Below, piece by piece: positions 1 through 19,438 of a stretch of DNA of 64,000 nt. Both the position numbers and the translations under genes were made by a program. Source of the stretch: Acidianus manzaensis (GTDB lineage: Archaea > Thermoproteota > Thermoprotei_A > Sulfolobales > Sulfolobaceae). The stretch lies in contig NZ_CP020477.1 in assembly GCF_002116695.1 (NCBI RefSeq), forward strand, positions 310,001 to 374,000, in the 5' to 3' direction. Each line of letters begins with the position of its first letter. Position 1 is the stretch's first letter. The notes under the pieces were generated by a model. It was not told where the DNA came from. It saw only the letters and a list, made by a program, of their open reading frames with translations, and searched no databases.

Positions 1-1
1 A

Positions 2-862
2 GTAGTTGGTTTGGGTTTAATGGGATATAGAATTGCTAAGAATTTTGCTAAGGATCAAATGTTAACTGTAGTTTGGAATAGAACTAGAGAAAAGGCTGAA
101 AAATTTTCTAAAGAATTTAATGTTTCTTTTGTTCCTTTAGAGGATTTACCTAAATATTGTGATGTAATAATTTTAGTGTTATCAGATGATAATGCTGTTG
201 AAGAAGTAATAGGAAAAATATTACCTAAAGTTAGAGGGAAAATTATAGTAGATATGTCTACAATTTCCCCTGAGACTTCGATCTCTTTAGCAAAAAGAGT
301 AGATAGTATGGGGGGAATTATGTATGACGCGCCTTTAACTGGATCAGTTGGAATAGAAGAGAGAAAGGCTACAATTATGTTAGGAGGACCAAAAGAGAAG
401 AGTGAAGAAGTAATAGATTTGCTTAAGCATACAGCTAACAATGTTCTTTATATAGGAGGAAATGGATCTGGCTTATTTATGAAATTAGTTAATAATTTGA
501 TAGCTAGCGCTTATATGACTGCATTAGCTGAAGCTTATTCCTTAGGAATTAAATCAGGTTTAGATGTGCATAAAATAAGCGAATTCCTTTCAAATTATTC
601 TATTGTCAGCTCGCCTCTTTCTAAACTAAAATGTATAAAAATTGAACAAAGGGATTATTCACCTCAATTCTCTTTAAAACTAATGACTAAGGATTTAAAA
701 ATTATAAATAAAGAATGTGAAAATTTAGGTGTGACTAATTTTATATCTTCATTAGTATTAAAATTGCATGAACTAGCTATAAAATATGGTCTAGGTGAAT
801 TGGATATGAGTGCTATTGAGATGTTATATGAAAATAAGGATAGTGAAAATCTTAAACAGTAG
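2..862 (+). CDS. 3-hydroxyisobutyrate dehydrogenase-like NAD(P)-dependent oxidoreductase (5' end cut by window)
   Basis: Member of the beta-hydroxyacid dehydrogenase family (3-hydroxyisobutyrate, tartronate semialdehyde or glyoxylate/succinic semialdehyde reductases). The reading frame is open from base 2 and begins inside the Rossmann nucleotide loop (VVGLGLMG), so the true start lies left of the window. The TTG at 11 is simply the Leu of this loop. The substrate-binding motif appears as DAPLTGSVG, and the family's catalytic lysine is expected in GLFMKLVNN. The C-terminal all-alpha domain is complete (LMTKDLKII region). The exact substrate cannot be told from sequence; the family is certain. 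The downstream gene has its own promoter-like box, so no operon is implied. Confidence 0.85.
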   Translation, partial: VVGLGLMGYRIAKNFAKDQMLTVVWNRTREKAEKFSKEFNVSFVPLEDLPKYCDVIILVLSDDNAVEEVIGKILPKVRGKIIVDMSTISPETSISLAKRVDSMGGIMYDAPLTGSVGIEERKATIMLGGPKEKSEEVIDLLKHTANNVLYIGGNGSGLFMKLVNNLIASAYMTALAEAYSLGIKSGLDVHKISEFLSNYSIVSSPLSKLKCIKIEQRDYSPQFSLKLMTKDLKIINKECENLGVTNFISSLVLKLHELAIKYGLGELDMSAIEMLYENKDSENLKQ

Positions 863-910
863 TCAGTTTTATAAATTATATAATCTAGGTGCAAATTTCT
901 CATATAAGTT

Positions 911-920
911 TTTAATATAA
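911..920 (+). promoter_or_regulatory. TATA-like box of the HPP-family gene
   Basis: A/T-only box TTTAATATAA centred about 25 bases before the ATG at 940. This spacing matches a leaderless archaeal transcript. Assigned by sequence and distance only. Confidence 0.5.
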
Positions 921-939
921 AAATTCCTGATTTTTATTT

Positions 940-1389
940 ATGTATTTTCCTTCAAAAAAGAAGAAAATTATTTCAATTATTAATCTTATAATCTCAATTT
1001 CTTTACTCGTTGCAATTACTGTATATACTCGTACAGAATTCATATTGCCACCTTTCTTGGCTACAGCTGCTACAAAATATCCTGATCCTGAGTGGAGAAG
1101 GTATAGAAGTTATAATATTCTTATTTCTTATCTGTTGTCTGGAGCTATTGCAGTGATTTTTTGTCTCTTTGGATTGTATGGATTAACGTTTGGCGTTTTA
1201 GCTTCTTTTATCTCTTTCATAATTGAAGTTGTAGTTAATATAGAGCATCCTCCGTCTATTTTAGCTTCTTTACTAGGTGTATTAGAAAAAGTTAATCCAT
1301 TATACTTAATTCACCCAATTTTATCTGGAGTTATAGTTGTAGAGGGTATAAATTATTTATTAACTAAGTATGTTGAACCAAAAATTTGA
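940..1389 (+). CDS. HPP-family small membrane protein
   Basis: Predicted integral membrane protein of 149 residues with about four hydrophobic segments after a basic N-terminus (KKKK). It carries the HPP signature in IEHPPS (about residues 103-108), followed by the typical last helix region with LIHPILSG. HPP proteins are small membrane proteins of largely unknown role; some plant and cyanobacterial members have been linked to nitrite transport. Nothing here shows the substrate. The start is supported by an AT-rich box 25 bases upstream. The gene stands alone between a right-facing dehydrogenase and a convergent redox operon. Confidence 0.65.
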   Translation: MYFPSKKKKIISIINLIISISLLVAITVYTRTEFILPPFLATAATKYPDPEWRRYRSYNILISYLLSGAIAVIFCLFGLYGLTFGVLASFISFIIEVVVNIEHPPSILASLLGVLEKVNPLYLIHPILSGVIVVEGINYLLTKYVEPKI

Positions 1390-1500
1390 TAAAAAGATCA
1401 GTTATCTTGATAGTATTAAAGGCAAAATATCTAATTTTATTCAATTCATTACAATAACAATATGTTTCTATTCACATCTTACAATAGCATAGTTTTATGT

Positions 1501-2041
1501 TTAGCATTCAGTATATGCTTCTTCTATTAGTTTCTTTGCTAATTCTTCAGGTACTTTAACTTTTACTTTATAGTTCTCGTGAACTACGTTAACTTCAATA
1601 TCTGTAGATTTCTCTCCTTCTAGATTAAAGGACAAAGGCTGAACTGTTGAGAAAGCGTGTCCTTGATTTCTTCCATTTTCTGGTTCTCCTTGAATTATTC
1701 TTTTTCCTACTCTTAAAAATATGGAATTATATATTCCTGGCAATGTATTAAATACGTTTTCTAGATCTTTTTCATCTTCAGCATATACATATAATGTAGC
1801 TTTGATTTTTCCATCACAAGGCAACCAAGTATAGTAAGTTTCTATTTCTTCTTTAATATCTTCAATTTTAGTTAACTTATCTAGATAAACCATTTCTTGA
1901 ATTTGATGTAATACTGTGTCTCTATTCTCAAATAGTAGACCTAGCCTATCTCCCAGTTCAATTCTTCTACTTTTTTTAATTTCAACTATTTTTCTTATTA
2001 CTTCATATCTTATTTTTTCATATTCATTCCAAGGTATTATA

Positions 2042-2061
<20 letters not shown>
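1501..2061 (-). CDS. DUF3501 family protein, probable non-canonical ATT start
   Basis: A protein of about 186 residues matching the DUF3501 family, which often accompanies rubrerythrin and a GlpC-like Fe-S oxidoreductase, as here. The first in-frame ATG is at 1893 and would give only 130 residues. The frame stays open upstream to a stop at 2067-2065, and that stretch encodes the conserved family N-terminus (ITPSDIIPWNEYEKIR, then RLGLLFENRDTVLHQIQEM). No ATG, GTG or TTG occurs in this upstream stretch. A strong Shine-Dalgarno GAGGTGAT (2074-2067) sits five bases before an ATT codon at 2061, giving a family-like start (M)QITPSD. The gene overlaps the end of the oxidoreductase by 20 bases, so translation is probably coupled. 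The function is unknown; a redox or electron-transfer role is inferred from its neighbours. Confidence 0.75.
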
Positions 2062-3229
<1,168 letters not shown>

Positions 3230-3233
3230 ACAT

Positions 3234-3665
3234 TTATTCGCCTTTAAGCATCTTCAACGCTGAAGTATACTTTTCTGCGTGGCTCTTTTCTGCTCTAGCT
3301 AATGTTTCGAACCATTCTGCAGCTTCGTCAAATCCTTCTTCTCTAGCAACCTTAGCAAATCCAGGGTACATTTGGGTAAATTCGTAAGTTTCTCCAGCTA
3401 CGGCTGATTGTAACATATCTTCTAAAGTCTTTATTGGCTTGCCTGTTGCTGGATCTACTGAATCACCTTGTCTTATGAAATCTAAATGACCGAAAGCGTG
3501 AGCTGTTTCACCTTCTGCAATGCTTCTGAATAATGCTGCTAATTCTGGATATCCTTCTTCATCTGCCCTCTTTGCAAAATATAAGTATCTTCTGTTCGCC
3601 ATAGATTCTCCTATAAAGCCGTTCTTGAAGTTCTCTTCTGTTTTAGTACCTTTCAAGCTTTTCAT
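3234..3665 (-). CDS. Sulerythrin (rubrerythrin lacking the rubredoxin domain)
   Basis: Di-iron ferritin-like protein of 143 residues, very similar in layout to the sulerythrin described from Sulfolobus tokodaii. Metal-ligand motifs are visible: [26 protein letters not shown] (ExxH) and [10 protein letters not shown] (ExxH). The C-terminal rubredoxin domain of typical rubrerythrins is absent. The frame extends 17 codons upstream, but the ATG at 3665 starts the known N-terminus ([12 protein letters not shown]), and a TATA-like box lies about 30 bases before it. It probably reduces hydrogen peroxide using electrons from a protein partner, the adjacent Fe-S oxidoreductase being the obvious candidate. 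First gene of a three-gene operon. Confidence 0.9.
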   Translation of the reverse strand: MKSLKGTKTEENFKNGFIGESMANRRYLYFAKRADEEGYPELAALFRSIAEGETAHAFGHLDFIRQGDSVDPATGKPIKTLEDMLQSAVAGETYEFTQMYPGFAKVAREEGFDEAAEWFETLARAEKSHAEKYTSALKMLKGE

Positions 3666-3690
3666 GTTCTCATTATCTATTTTATTATGT

Positions 3691-3702
3691 TTATATTTAA
3701 AT
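3691..3702 (-). promoter_or_regulatory. TATA-like box of the sulerythrin operon
   Basis: ATTTAAATATAA on the minus strand, centred about 31 bases before the ATG at 3665. This supports that start over the longer frame and implies an almost leaderless mRNA. Confidence 0.5.
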
Positions 3703-3845
3703 GTTTCTAATATCAACCAACTAGCATATAAGGTTAATTTTTATTTAATAATTATTCTAAGAATACGTTACATTTTTTACCTTAAAAAATATCTTGATAA
3801 TAAAAATTATTAAATATTTTTCTCTTTATCATGAATATATACATA

Positions 3846-3856
3846 AAAATTTTAAT
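3846..3856 (+). promoter_or_regulatory. TATA-like box of the pyruvate oxidase gene
   Basis: AAAAATTTTAA centred about 27 bases before the ATG at 3877, consistent with leaderless transcription of the two-gene unit. Confidence 0.4.
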
Positions 3857-3876
3857 TATGTTGTATTAGCTATGAT

Positions 3877-5535
<1,659 letters not shown>

Positions 5536-5539
5536 AAAA

Positions 5540-6574
5540 ATGAGAACTGTTATAATAGGTGGTGGATTTGCCGGAATTTCTGCAAAATGCAAATATCCTG
5601 ATTCGATTTTAATTGATAAAAATGAGTATTTTTTGATGACACCGAAGCTTGTTGACACTATTGCAAATGGAGAAAGTTCACTATTTTACAGAAAACCAGA
5701 CGTTAATGCAGAAGTTTTAAACATAAATTTTCAGGAGAAGAAGATAATAACAAATAAAGGAAATATAAGTTATGATAAGCTAATAATAGCTTTAGGTTAT
5801 TCTCAGGATTTGTCCAAAATAAAGGGAGCTAAAGACCATGTCATGAAATTAGAGACTTTCGAAGATGCCATGAAAATACGTAATGAAATAGAGAAAGCTA
5901 ACACTTTAATAGTAATTGGAGGAGGAGATTTAGGAGTAGAAGTAATAGGAAGCACAGTAGAGTTATTAAGTAAAATAAAAAGAAAGGGAAAAGAAAGAGT
6001 AGTGTTAATAAATAGAGGACCAAGAATTTTGCCTCATATGCCTGAAAAAATATCTCTAGAAGCCGAAAGAATTCTGACTGAATTAGGAGTTGAATTGATT
6101 TTAAATGTATCTGTAGAAGAGATTAGAGGTAAAACAGTTATAACAAATAAAGGAGACTTTTCGGGAGATCATATATTCTATGCAGGAGGAATCAAAGGGC
6201 CAGATTTTTTAAGTAAACTTAAGATCAGTTTGAAAAACGAAAAAATAGAAGTAAATGAAGATTTATCTTCTGTTGATTATAAGGATGTATATGGAGCCGG
6301 AGCTTGTGCCTCTATTTTTTATCCTTCTACTGCAGAAGTTTCTATGCAATCTGGAGTTCATGCTATAACGAATGCGGTTGAAGGTAGAGATGACAAATTT
6401 GAACCAAAACCTTTAGCTGATGTAGTTGATATTGATAATAATTTTATGGGAGTTTTCATGGGGTTTCCAATAATTGGATCTTATGCAAAAATTTTAAAAA
6501 GTTTGGCTTTAATTAATGTTTATTATAAGATAAATAAAGTAAATTCTTTCTCAAATAAGTTTAATATATTATAA
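5540..6574 (+). CDS. FAD-dependent pyridine nucleotide-disulphide oxidoreductase, NDH-2/SQR-like
   Basis: Flavoprotein of 344 residues with an N-terminal FAD loop (TVIIGGGFAG), a central NAD(P) loop (VIGGGDLGVEV), and the second FAD motif near the C-terminus (DVYGAGACA). This is the arrangement of type-II NADH dehydrogenases and sulfide:quinone reductases. No CxxC redox-active disulphide or SQR cysteine pair was seen. The C-terminus has a hydrophobic/aromatic stretch that could touch the membrane. It starts four bases after the pyruvate oxidase stop and is surely cotranscribed. The natural donor is unknown; NADH:quinone oxidoreductase is the best guess. At 344 residues it is shorter than most NDH-2 proteins (about 400). 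Confidence 0.8.
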   Translation: MRTVIIGGGFAGISAKCKYPDSILIDKNEYFLMTPKLVDTIANGESSLFYRKPDVNAEVLNINFQEKKIITNKGNISYDKLIIALGYSQDLSKIKGAKDHVMKLETFEDAMKIRNEIEKANTLIVIGGGDLGVEVIGSTVELLSKIKRKGKERVVLINRGPRILPHMPEKISLEAERILTELGVELILNVSVEEIRGKTVITNKGDFSGDHIFYAGGIKGPDFLSKLKISLKNEKIEVNEDLSSVDYKDVYGAGACASIFYPSTAEVSMQSGVHAITNAVEGRDDKFEPKPLADVVDIDNNFMGVFMGFPIIGSYAKILKSLALINVYYKINKVNSFSNKFNIL

Positions 6575-6662
6575 AATAGAATATATATTTTATAATAGTG
6601 TTTAATGTAACTTTATAAAATAAAAATTAAAATTCAGAGAAGGTTTTTACCATCATATTTAT

Positions 6663-7220
6663 TCAAAATAATAGCTCTTTGAGAAATTTTCCAAATACAT
6701 ATATTATAATAGCTGACATATCTACCCACATTGCAATGGCAGTATTGATTTCTTGTGATAATGAATAAGGAGAAAAGGTATATACAGCATTGGAGTAAGC
6801 TGGAATTTGAAGAAGAAATACTACTGATAAAATAGTATCAACTGTCATCCATAATATAAGTAATGAAAATCTTGAAAACAAGGAAAGTTTGTAAGATCCT
6901 AGTCCAGCTAATATTCCTGCTAATATGAAGAAAATGTCATTTAAACCTCTAAAAAGTGGATAAGCTGCAGCTAAAGCAAAGAAATAAGGTATATGCCAAA
7001 AACCTATTATAATAGCTGAAGGAATAATCCATAAAGGAGAACTTCTTAATACCTTATAAGATAATAAGAAACCTCCTATGAATAACAGGTAGTGAGCAGT
7101 CATAAATAGCCATTGATATAAGGTTTCTTGAGTTTCTACGTAAGGATTCAAGACTGCGATCAAAAGTATAATAGGAGCTATAAAATGTGTAATCTTTAAT
7201 TTTTTCTTATCAATCTCCAT
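6663..7220 (-). CDS. DUF1404 family membrane protein next to the Sox oxidase genes
   Basis: Predicted integral membrane protein of 185 residues with six or so hydrophobic helices. It resembles the DUF1404 family known mainly from Sulfolobales. Conserved-looking features are NPYVETQ near the outside end of helix 1, the HYLLFIGGFLL helix, and GFWHIPYFFALA. These histidines in membrane helices could bind haem or metal, but that is a guess. It lies 70 bases downstream of soxC on the same strand and may be the last gene of the oxidase operon, suggesting an assembly or accessory subunit. Function not established. Confidence 0.65.
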   Translation of the reverse strand: MEIDKKKLKITHFIAPIILLIAVLNPYVETQETLYQWLFMTAHYLLFIGGFLLSYKVLRSSPLWIIPSAIIIGFWHIPYFFALAAAYPLFRGLNDIFFILAGILAGLGSYKLSLFSRFSLLILWMTVDTILSVVFLLQIPAYSNAVYTFSPYSLSQEINTAIAMWVDMSAIIIYVFGKFLKELLF

Positions 7221-7269
7221 ACTGTAATATTTGATTATAAACTAAAAAAGCTTTCTATTATAATTTAAG

Positions 7270-9033
<1,764 letters not shown>

Positions 9034-9034
9034 T

Positions 9035-10711
<1,677 letters not shown>

Positions 10712-10712
10712 T

Positions 10713-11240
10713 TTATTTCACCTCTAATATTCCAGTAAAATACGAAAAATTGTATGCTGAATATTCTGGATCCCTCCAAGTATAGTTACCTGGTTGAGAA
10801 GGAGTAACAAAATATACGTAATTGTCATAACCTGGAGGAGCATTTATGTTTATAACTCCATCTGGCAGTCTCATGAAAAACCCTGTAATAACGTCAGGTG
10901 AATGTAAGATTATTACTACTGGTTGGCTTGTATTTGCTATAATAATATTTGGTGTAAATCCTTTTAATTGAGTTATAGTCATATTAACTACTAAAATTCC
11001 ATTAACAACTTCCCATGAACTGTTAGCTGGAGGATGAGAATCGAAATATATTACTGCAGTTTGAGCATTTTTCGGCATTCCAGAAAATAATGGCAAACCG
11101 TATCTATATGTAGTGCTAGTTCCATGGGTTACGCCATAAATGTTCCATCCTACAAATATTGCCACAAGAATTAACATTACTATAAACCATGCTAACTCTG
11201 CATGGTGTTTAAGTTTTTCTGGAAAAGTCATTTTAATCAT
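10713..11240 (-). CDS. soxA: SoxA, oxidase subunit II lacking CuA
   Basis: Subunit II of the quinol oxidase: one N-terminal membrane helix (WFIVMLILVAIFVGWNIYG) and a cupredoxin-like outer domain. The CuA ligands (CxxxC with downstream His/Met) are missing; the expected place reads YSAYNFSYFTGIL. That is the hallmark of a quinol rather than cytochrome c oxidase. The frame starts at ATG 11252, but a TATA-like box at 11262-11269 is only 13 bases from it and about 26 from the ATG at 11240. The shorter start (MIKMTFPEKL) fits a leaderless mRNA and is given here. First gene of the soxABC operon. Confidence 0.9.
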   Translation of the reverse strand: MIKMTFPEKLKHHAELAWFIVMLILVAIFVGWNIYGVTHGTSTTYRYGLPLFSGMPKNAQTAVIYFDSHPPANSSWEVVNGILVVNMTITQLKGFTPNIIIANTSQPVVIILHSPDVITGFFMRLPDGVININAPPGYDNYVYFVTPSQPGNYTWRDPEYSAYNFSYFTGILEVK

Positions 11241-11251
11241 GTTAATTGTCA

Positions 11252-11299
<48 letters not shown>

Positions 11300-11480
11300 A
11301 TTTTTGTGTCTAAGTTATACAGAATAACATTCTAAACATAATTAATTTATTTAAAAATATTTCTTTTAACTTAGTTCAATTATACAAAGTTTGAACAATA
11401 TATAGATTTTAAAGATATTTCTTAAATTTTTTTAGAAAGTTTTTATTTACTTTTTACATTAAAAAAGATATAAGAAAAGT

Positions 11481-11488
11481 TTTTATAA
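11481..11488 (+). promoter_or_regulatory. TATA-like box of the Rieske (soxL) unit
   Basis: TTTTATAA, about 38 bases before the ATG at 11523, implying a leader of roughly 12 bases. A GAGGT sequence touches the start codon. Confidence 0.4.
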
Positions 11489-11522
11489 CTTGCAGATATA
11501 ACTCAAAACATGTAGATGAGGT

Positions 11523-12506
11523 ATGAAAGATAAGATAATTATCAAAAGATCAGATTTCATATTTGCAAAACGCTTACTATGGAAAATGAGAAATAAAAAC
11601 ACCCAGTTTGACGCTAAACAGTTTATGTCAAAGGGTAGAGATTACTTATATGAGTATGCAGAGAAAAACGCTGGACCGCTCGATCCTAGCAGAAGAGCAT
11701 TTTTAAAAGGAATATTAATAGGCATAGGAGTAATCACAGTAGCGTCTGCGATACCATTAGTAACATCATTAAATCCTCAAGAAGTATCGATTAAGAAGTT
11801 TCCATGGATGATAATAGTGGATTCTAATGGAAATCCTATCCAAGCTTCAACTTATCCAGTTAATGATCCTACTATAATGCTATTTCAATATCCTCTTTTA
11901 GGTGACATAACATTTTTGCTTAACATGGGAGATGAGAATAATAAACCAGTAAGTATTCCTCCAACAGATGTAGTTATCCCTCAAACCGGCCAAAAGTATC
12001 ACTTCCCAGGAGGAGTAGGTCCTTATAATTCTATTGTAGCATATAGCGCAATATGCCAGCACTTAGGATGTACTCCACCAGAAATTCATTTCTATCCTCC
12101 TCAATATTTTAAGCCTGGAGGTACTCCGCCAAACTTTCTACCTCCAACCGCTTATTCTGCGGCAGTAGCAAATAATGCAAAAAGCGTTATACACTGCGAT
12201 TGTCACGGATCAACTTACGATCCTTGGCATGGTGCTGCTGTTATTACTGGACCAACTGTTAGACCATTACCATATGTTCAGTTATACTGGGACTCATCTA
12301 CAGATTATTTATACGCAGTTTCAATGAATCTTGACGCACCTCCTATAATGGATCATCCTTCTGATTTACAAGGAGCCGCCTACCTAGATTCTTATGATGA
12401 ATCTACTGGATGTCCAAAATTGTTATTAAGTAAAAATCAAACACCAAGTAATTGTTATACAGAAATGCAAAATGATGGAGATACTTTCAATGGTGGTTCT
12501 TCATGA
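11523..12506 (+). CDS. soxL: SoxL-like Rieske iron-sulfur protein with Tat signal
   Basis: Rieske [2Fe-2S] protein of 327 residues. Cluster boxes are CQHLGC and CDCHGSTYD, each giving one Cys and one His ligand plus the cysteines that form the stabilising disulphide. A twin-arginine signal (SRRAFLKG, about residues 57-64) is followed by a single hydrophobic helix, so the domain is exported folded and stays anchored outside. The cytoplasmic N-terminal extension of about 56 residues before the Tat motif is long. It diverges from soxA, the arrangement of soxL and soxABCD in Sulfolobus, and probably transfers electrons between quinol and the SoxC cytochrome b. The stop overlaps the start of the next small gene (ATGA). 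Confidence 0.92.
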   Translation: MKDKIIIKRSDFIFAKRLLWKMRNKNTQFDAKQFMSKGRDYLYEYAEKNAGPLDPSRRAFLKGILIGIGVITVASAIPLVTSLNPQEVSIKKFPWMIIVDSNGNPIQASTYPVNDPTIMLFQYPLLGDITFLLNMGDENNKPVSIPPTDVVIPQTGQKYHFPGGVGPYNSIVAYSAICQHLGCTPPEIHFYPPQYFKPGGTPPNFLPPTAYSAAVANNAKSVIHCDCHGSTYDPWHGAAVITGPTVRPLPYVQLYWDSSTDYLYAVSMNLDAPPIMDHPSDLQGAAYLDSYDESTGCPKLLLSKNQTPSNCYTEMQNDGDTFNGGSS

Positions 12507-12649
12507 GTAGATTAGGACTAGCAATAGTAATTTTAATATTCGGTGTCACTGCTGCTTTAGCAGGCTTTATAATTTATACTATACTCTGGGACTCTTCTCC
12601 TATTAACTTAGTATTGCCTATGGTAAAAATACTGGAAGCTTGGTGGTAG
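12503..12649 (+). CDS. 48-residue single-helix membrane peptide in the sox cluster (SoxD-like by size and place)
   Basis: Small gene starting at the ATGA overlap with the Rieske stop. It encodes 48 residues: MSRL, one hydrophobic helix (about residues 5-28), then a short outer or inner tail ending EAWW. The 4-base overlap, fitting codon use and clean stop support a real gene. In Sulfolobus a peptide of similar size (SoxD) belongs to the oxidase complex. The resemblance here is of size and context only, so the symbol is withheld. Confidence 0.7.
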   Translation: MSRLGLAIVILIFGVTAALAGFIIYTILWDSSPINLVLPMVKILEAWW

Positions 12650-12651
12650 CT

Positions 12652-12840
12652 ATGAAGTTGCCTAGTAGAACACTTTTGCTTATCTTTACAGTAATATTTT
12701 TCATTGTTATATCTTTACCTCTTGATTTTATCTCAGCATCGACTATAGGTGTAGAAAACACAACTATCTTGGCTGCAGCAATTTATATGATTCTTACTGG
12801 AGCTACGTTCATAGTAATATTTCTAAAAGATTTTTACTGA
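12652..12840 (+). CDS. Small two-helix membrane protein of the sox cluster
   Basis: Protein of 62 residues with two hydrophobic segments (about 8-28 and 38-57). It begins at ATG 12652, two bases after the preceding stop; the frame also extends to GTG and TTG codons overlapping the previous gene, which are less likely. Probably an accessory subunit of the terminal oxidase by context. No family recognised. Confidence 0.6.
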   Translation: MKLPSRTLLLIFTVIFFIVISLPLDFISASTIGVENTTILAAAIYMILTGATFIVIFLKDFY

Positions 12841-12865
12841 AAAATATGAAGTTTTTAAAACTAAG

Positions 12866-12873
12866 TTTTTATA
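12866..12873 (+). promoter_or_regulatory. TATA-like box before the 140-residue membrane protein
   Basis: TTTTTATA centred 26-27 bases before the ATG at 12896. This exact leaderless spacing suggests that a second transcript starts here within the sox-adjacent run. Confidence 0.55.
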
Positions 12874-12895
12874 ACCTTTTTCCAAATCTATTATT

Positions 12896-13318
12896 ATGAG
12901 TTCCAGATCAGTATTGGATATTTATAACTCTATGGCTACAAAATTTTCTAAAAATCAATATACTCCAGCTTTAGCTGCGGCTGAACTAGCTAGTCTTATT
13001 ATTACTTATGTTGCAGGAATGGGTATAGCAATATTCAAAATGCCTTTATTAGGAGCTCCTATAACGGCTCACATATATGCTGCAGCATTTGACGTTATAT
13101 TTGCAATAGCACTATATGGATCAAGTACTAGAGCAGGAAATTTACCTCTTAGAATTCTATCTGTATTAGATATCTTTTCTGTACTAGGAGCTGCATTTAT
13201 GGGTTTATTCTTCTTTGGAGGATTTTCCACGCCTACATATGCTTTAGGAATGGGCACTGGATTTATTTTCACAATCGTTTTTACTTCAGCTATACTTTTC
13301 TATTCTCTTAGAAGATAA
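12896..13318 (+). CDS. Four-helix membrane protein near the oxidase genes
   Basis: Protein of 140 residues with about four hydrophobic helices and little soluble part. The N-terminal 25 residues look cytoplasmic (SVLDIYNSMATKFSKNQY). The last helix region is Gly/Phe-rich. It has its own TATA-like box. The next two genes also encode multi-helix proteins of similar size, so this may be a set of related or cooperating accessory membrane proteins. Not recognised as a named family. Confidence 0.6.
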   Translation: MSSRSVLDIYNSMATKFSKNQYTPALAAAELASLIITYVAGMGIAIFKMPLLGAPITAHIYAAAFDVIFAIALYGSSTRAGNLPLRILSVLDIFSVLGAAFMGLFFFGGFSTPTYALGMGTGFIFTIVFTSAILFYSLRR

Positions 13319-13403
13319 TAACTTTTTTTATTTTATTTTCATAAAATGAGATCTTTTAATGAAATATTTATTTATGTGAACTCATTATATTATTTTGATA
13401 ATA

Positions 13404-13799
13404 ATGACTGAATCTAGAATAGGTAGAAATACTCCAGTTTTAATTGCATCAAGTGTAGAAACAATACTTTTAACTGGTGCGTTTTTAGCTGGGACTGCAA
13501 CTATGCTCAACGATAATTTTCCAATAAAAGCAACATGGATGGCTGCACTTCTTTCATCTCACTTAAGTTTAGCGATATTAAGCGGACTTGGTGCCGTTTT
13601 ACTTTTTGCAATATCTTATCTGAGTAATAGAAAGGACTTATTTTACTTATCTGCTATTACTGCACTATTTGTAGGACTTGCAGCGGGAGGAGGATTAGCA
13701 TTTTATGCTACGTACAATTATATGTTCTCTTATCTTATGGCTTTATCGTTTATTTTAGCTATAATATGCTCTACTGGATGTATAGCTTACTCAGTATAA
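13404..13799 (+). CDS. Four-helix membrane protein near the oxidase genes
   Basis: Protein of 131 residues with four predicted helices and a short basic loop (SNRKDL) in the middle. The frame also opens at a TTG at 13395, but the ATG at 13404 (MTESRIGRNTP) is more likely. Similar in size and topology to the preceding gene, though clear sequence similarity is not evident by eye. Its C-terminus holds a lone membrane cysteine pair region (ICSTGC). Function unknown. Confidence 0.6.
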   Translation: MTESRIGRNTPVLIASSVETILLTGAFLAGTATMLNDNFPIKATWMAALLSSHLSLAILSGLGAVLLFAISYLSNRKDLFYLSAITALFVGLAAGGGLAFYATYNYMFSYLMALSFILAIICSTGCIAYSV

Positions 13800-13815
13800 C
13801 ACAAGGTGTAAAAAA

Positions 13816-14346
13816 TTGGTTCCTATTTCTTTTTTACTTAATGCAATTCATGGATTCTTTTCTTTAATATATTATGGTGCAATAATGATTTTTGGAGTAG
13901 TTGTTGCTCCAAAATTCTCTAAATTATCAGAATCAACGATAACTGATTTGATGAGAAGTGTATTTCCCACACTTTTAAGTTTTATAGAAGCTTCTGGAAT
14001 GATTACTATTGTCTTTGGAGCAGGAGAATTTTTTCATTATATGATAGGATATTATAAAGATGGTGGATTAAACGAAGTAAGTACTATTTTATTTTCAACC
14101 GGATGGGGAATATGCGTGTTTACTGGAGCGATATTAGGTTTTGTAGGATTTAGTATAGGACTTATAATAGCTAGTAACTTTGAAAAAATATTTAAATTGT
14201 ATAAATCTATAGATCCATCATCTATAAATGAAATTCAATTTCTACAAATAAAGCTTAGATTCTATTCTATATTAGGAGCTATATTCTTAACAGTAACAGT
14301 GATTTTAATGATATTGGCTGTATCATTTTTGCCTTTACCTGGTTAA
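13816..14346 (+). CDS. Four-helix membrane protein, TTG start
   Basis: Membrane protein of 176 residues. The start is TTG at 13816, supported by an AGGTG Shine-Dalgarno seven bases upstream (13804-13808); the gap from the previous gene is only 16 bases, so the two are cotranscribed. The topology resembles copper-resistance-D-like or CtaG-like small membrane proteins (N-terminal HGFFSLIYYGAIMIFG, then helices with charged turns), but no diagnostic motif was found. A role in oxidase assembly or copper handling is only a contextual guess. Confidence 0.55.
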   Translation: MVPISFLLNAIHGFFSLIYYGAIMIFGVVVAPKFSKLSESTITDLMRSVFPTLLSFIEASGMITIVFGAGEFFHYMIGYYKDGGLNEVSTILFSTGWGICVFTGAILGFVGFSIGLIIASNFEKIFKLYKSIDPSSINEIQFLQIKLRFYSILGAIFLTVTVILMILAVSFLPLPG

Positions 14347-14355
14347 AAAGAAAGT

Positions 14356-14368
14356 AAAAAAAAAAAAA
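14356..14368 (-). terminator. T-run terminator of malate dehydrogenase
   Basis: Thirteen consecutive A on the plus strand, i.e. a T13 run just downstream of the malate dehydrogenase stop. T-runs are the standard archaeal terminator. A shorter T5 run on the plus strand follows directly and may serve the convergent membrane-protein gene. Confidence 0.6.
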
Positions 14369-14373
14369 CGTTT

Positions 14374-15297
<924 letters not shown>

Positions 15298-15321
15298 ATT
15301 CTATCATTATAAATATTCTCG

Positions 15322-15362
<41 letters not shown>

Positions 15363-15379
15363 GTTGCCAAAGTTATCAT

Positions 15380-17499
<2,120 letters not shown>

Positions 17500-17502
17500 T
17501 TT

Positions 17503-17928
<426 letters not shown>

Positions 17929-17930
17929 AG

Positions 17931-19064
<1,134 letters not shown>

Positions 19065-19438
19065 TTTTTTATACAATTTGTAGCTTTAAATGAAAGTTAC
19101 AATACAAAATATTTTTTCTTTCATATAAAACTATTAGACCTTCAAACATTAATATTAGGTATAGATCCACAAATTTTCGGATATCTAGGATCGTGAAAAA
19201 GCTAAAACCATTAAATTAACAAAGATTGTACTCGCATATTTTAGCTTTTGATGTAGATATTTTCTTAAAAATCAATAGACTTACTATTTTAAGTTGAGTC
19301 TTTATGTTATCATCAATGTAATATTTAAAGTATCAAAACTTTGTTTATTAAAAATAAAAAAGTTGATTATATATTTCATAAAACTTTCTAAGATAACATT
19401 TATTAACTAATATTCACATATATATAATTTGATAGACA
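19065..19438. other. Intergenic stretch without a recognisable gene
   Basis: About 370 AT-rich bases. All frames are broken by frequent stops. The last 40 bases hold T/A-rich boxes (for example TATATATAA around 19419-19427) that probably belong to the promoter of the DUF2173 pair. No RNA gene, repeat or insertion sequence was recognised. Confidence 0.4.

Noticed and set aside
19065..19438. Remnant of a transposase or viral gene
   Set aside because: A short phrase resembling ILGIDPQI is present, but frames are broken immediately and no ends or repeats of an insertion sequence are visible.
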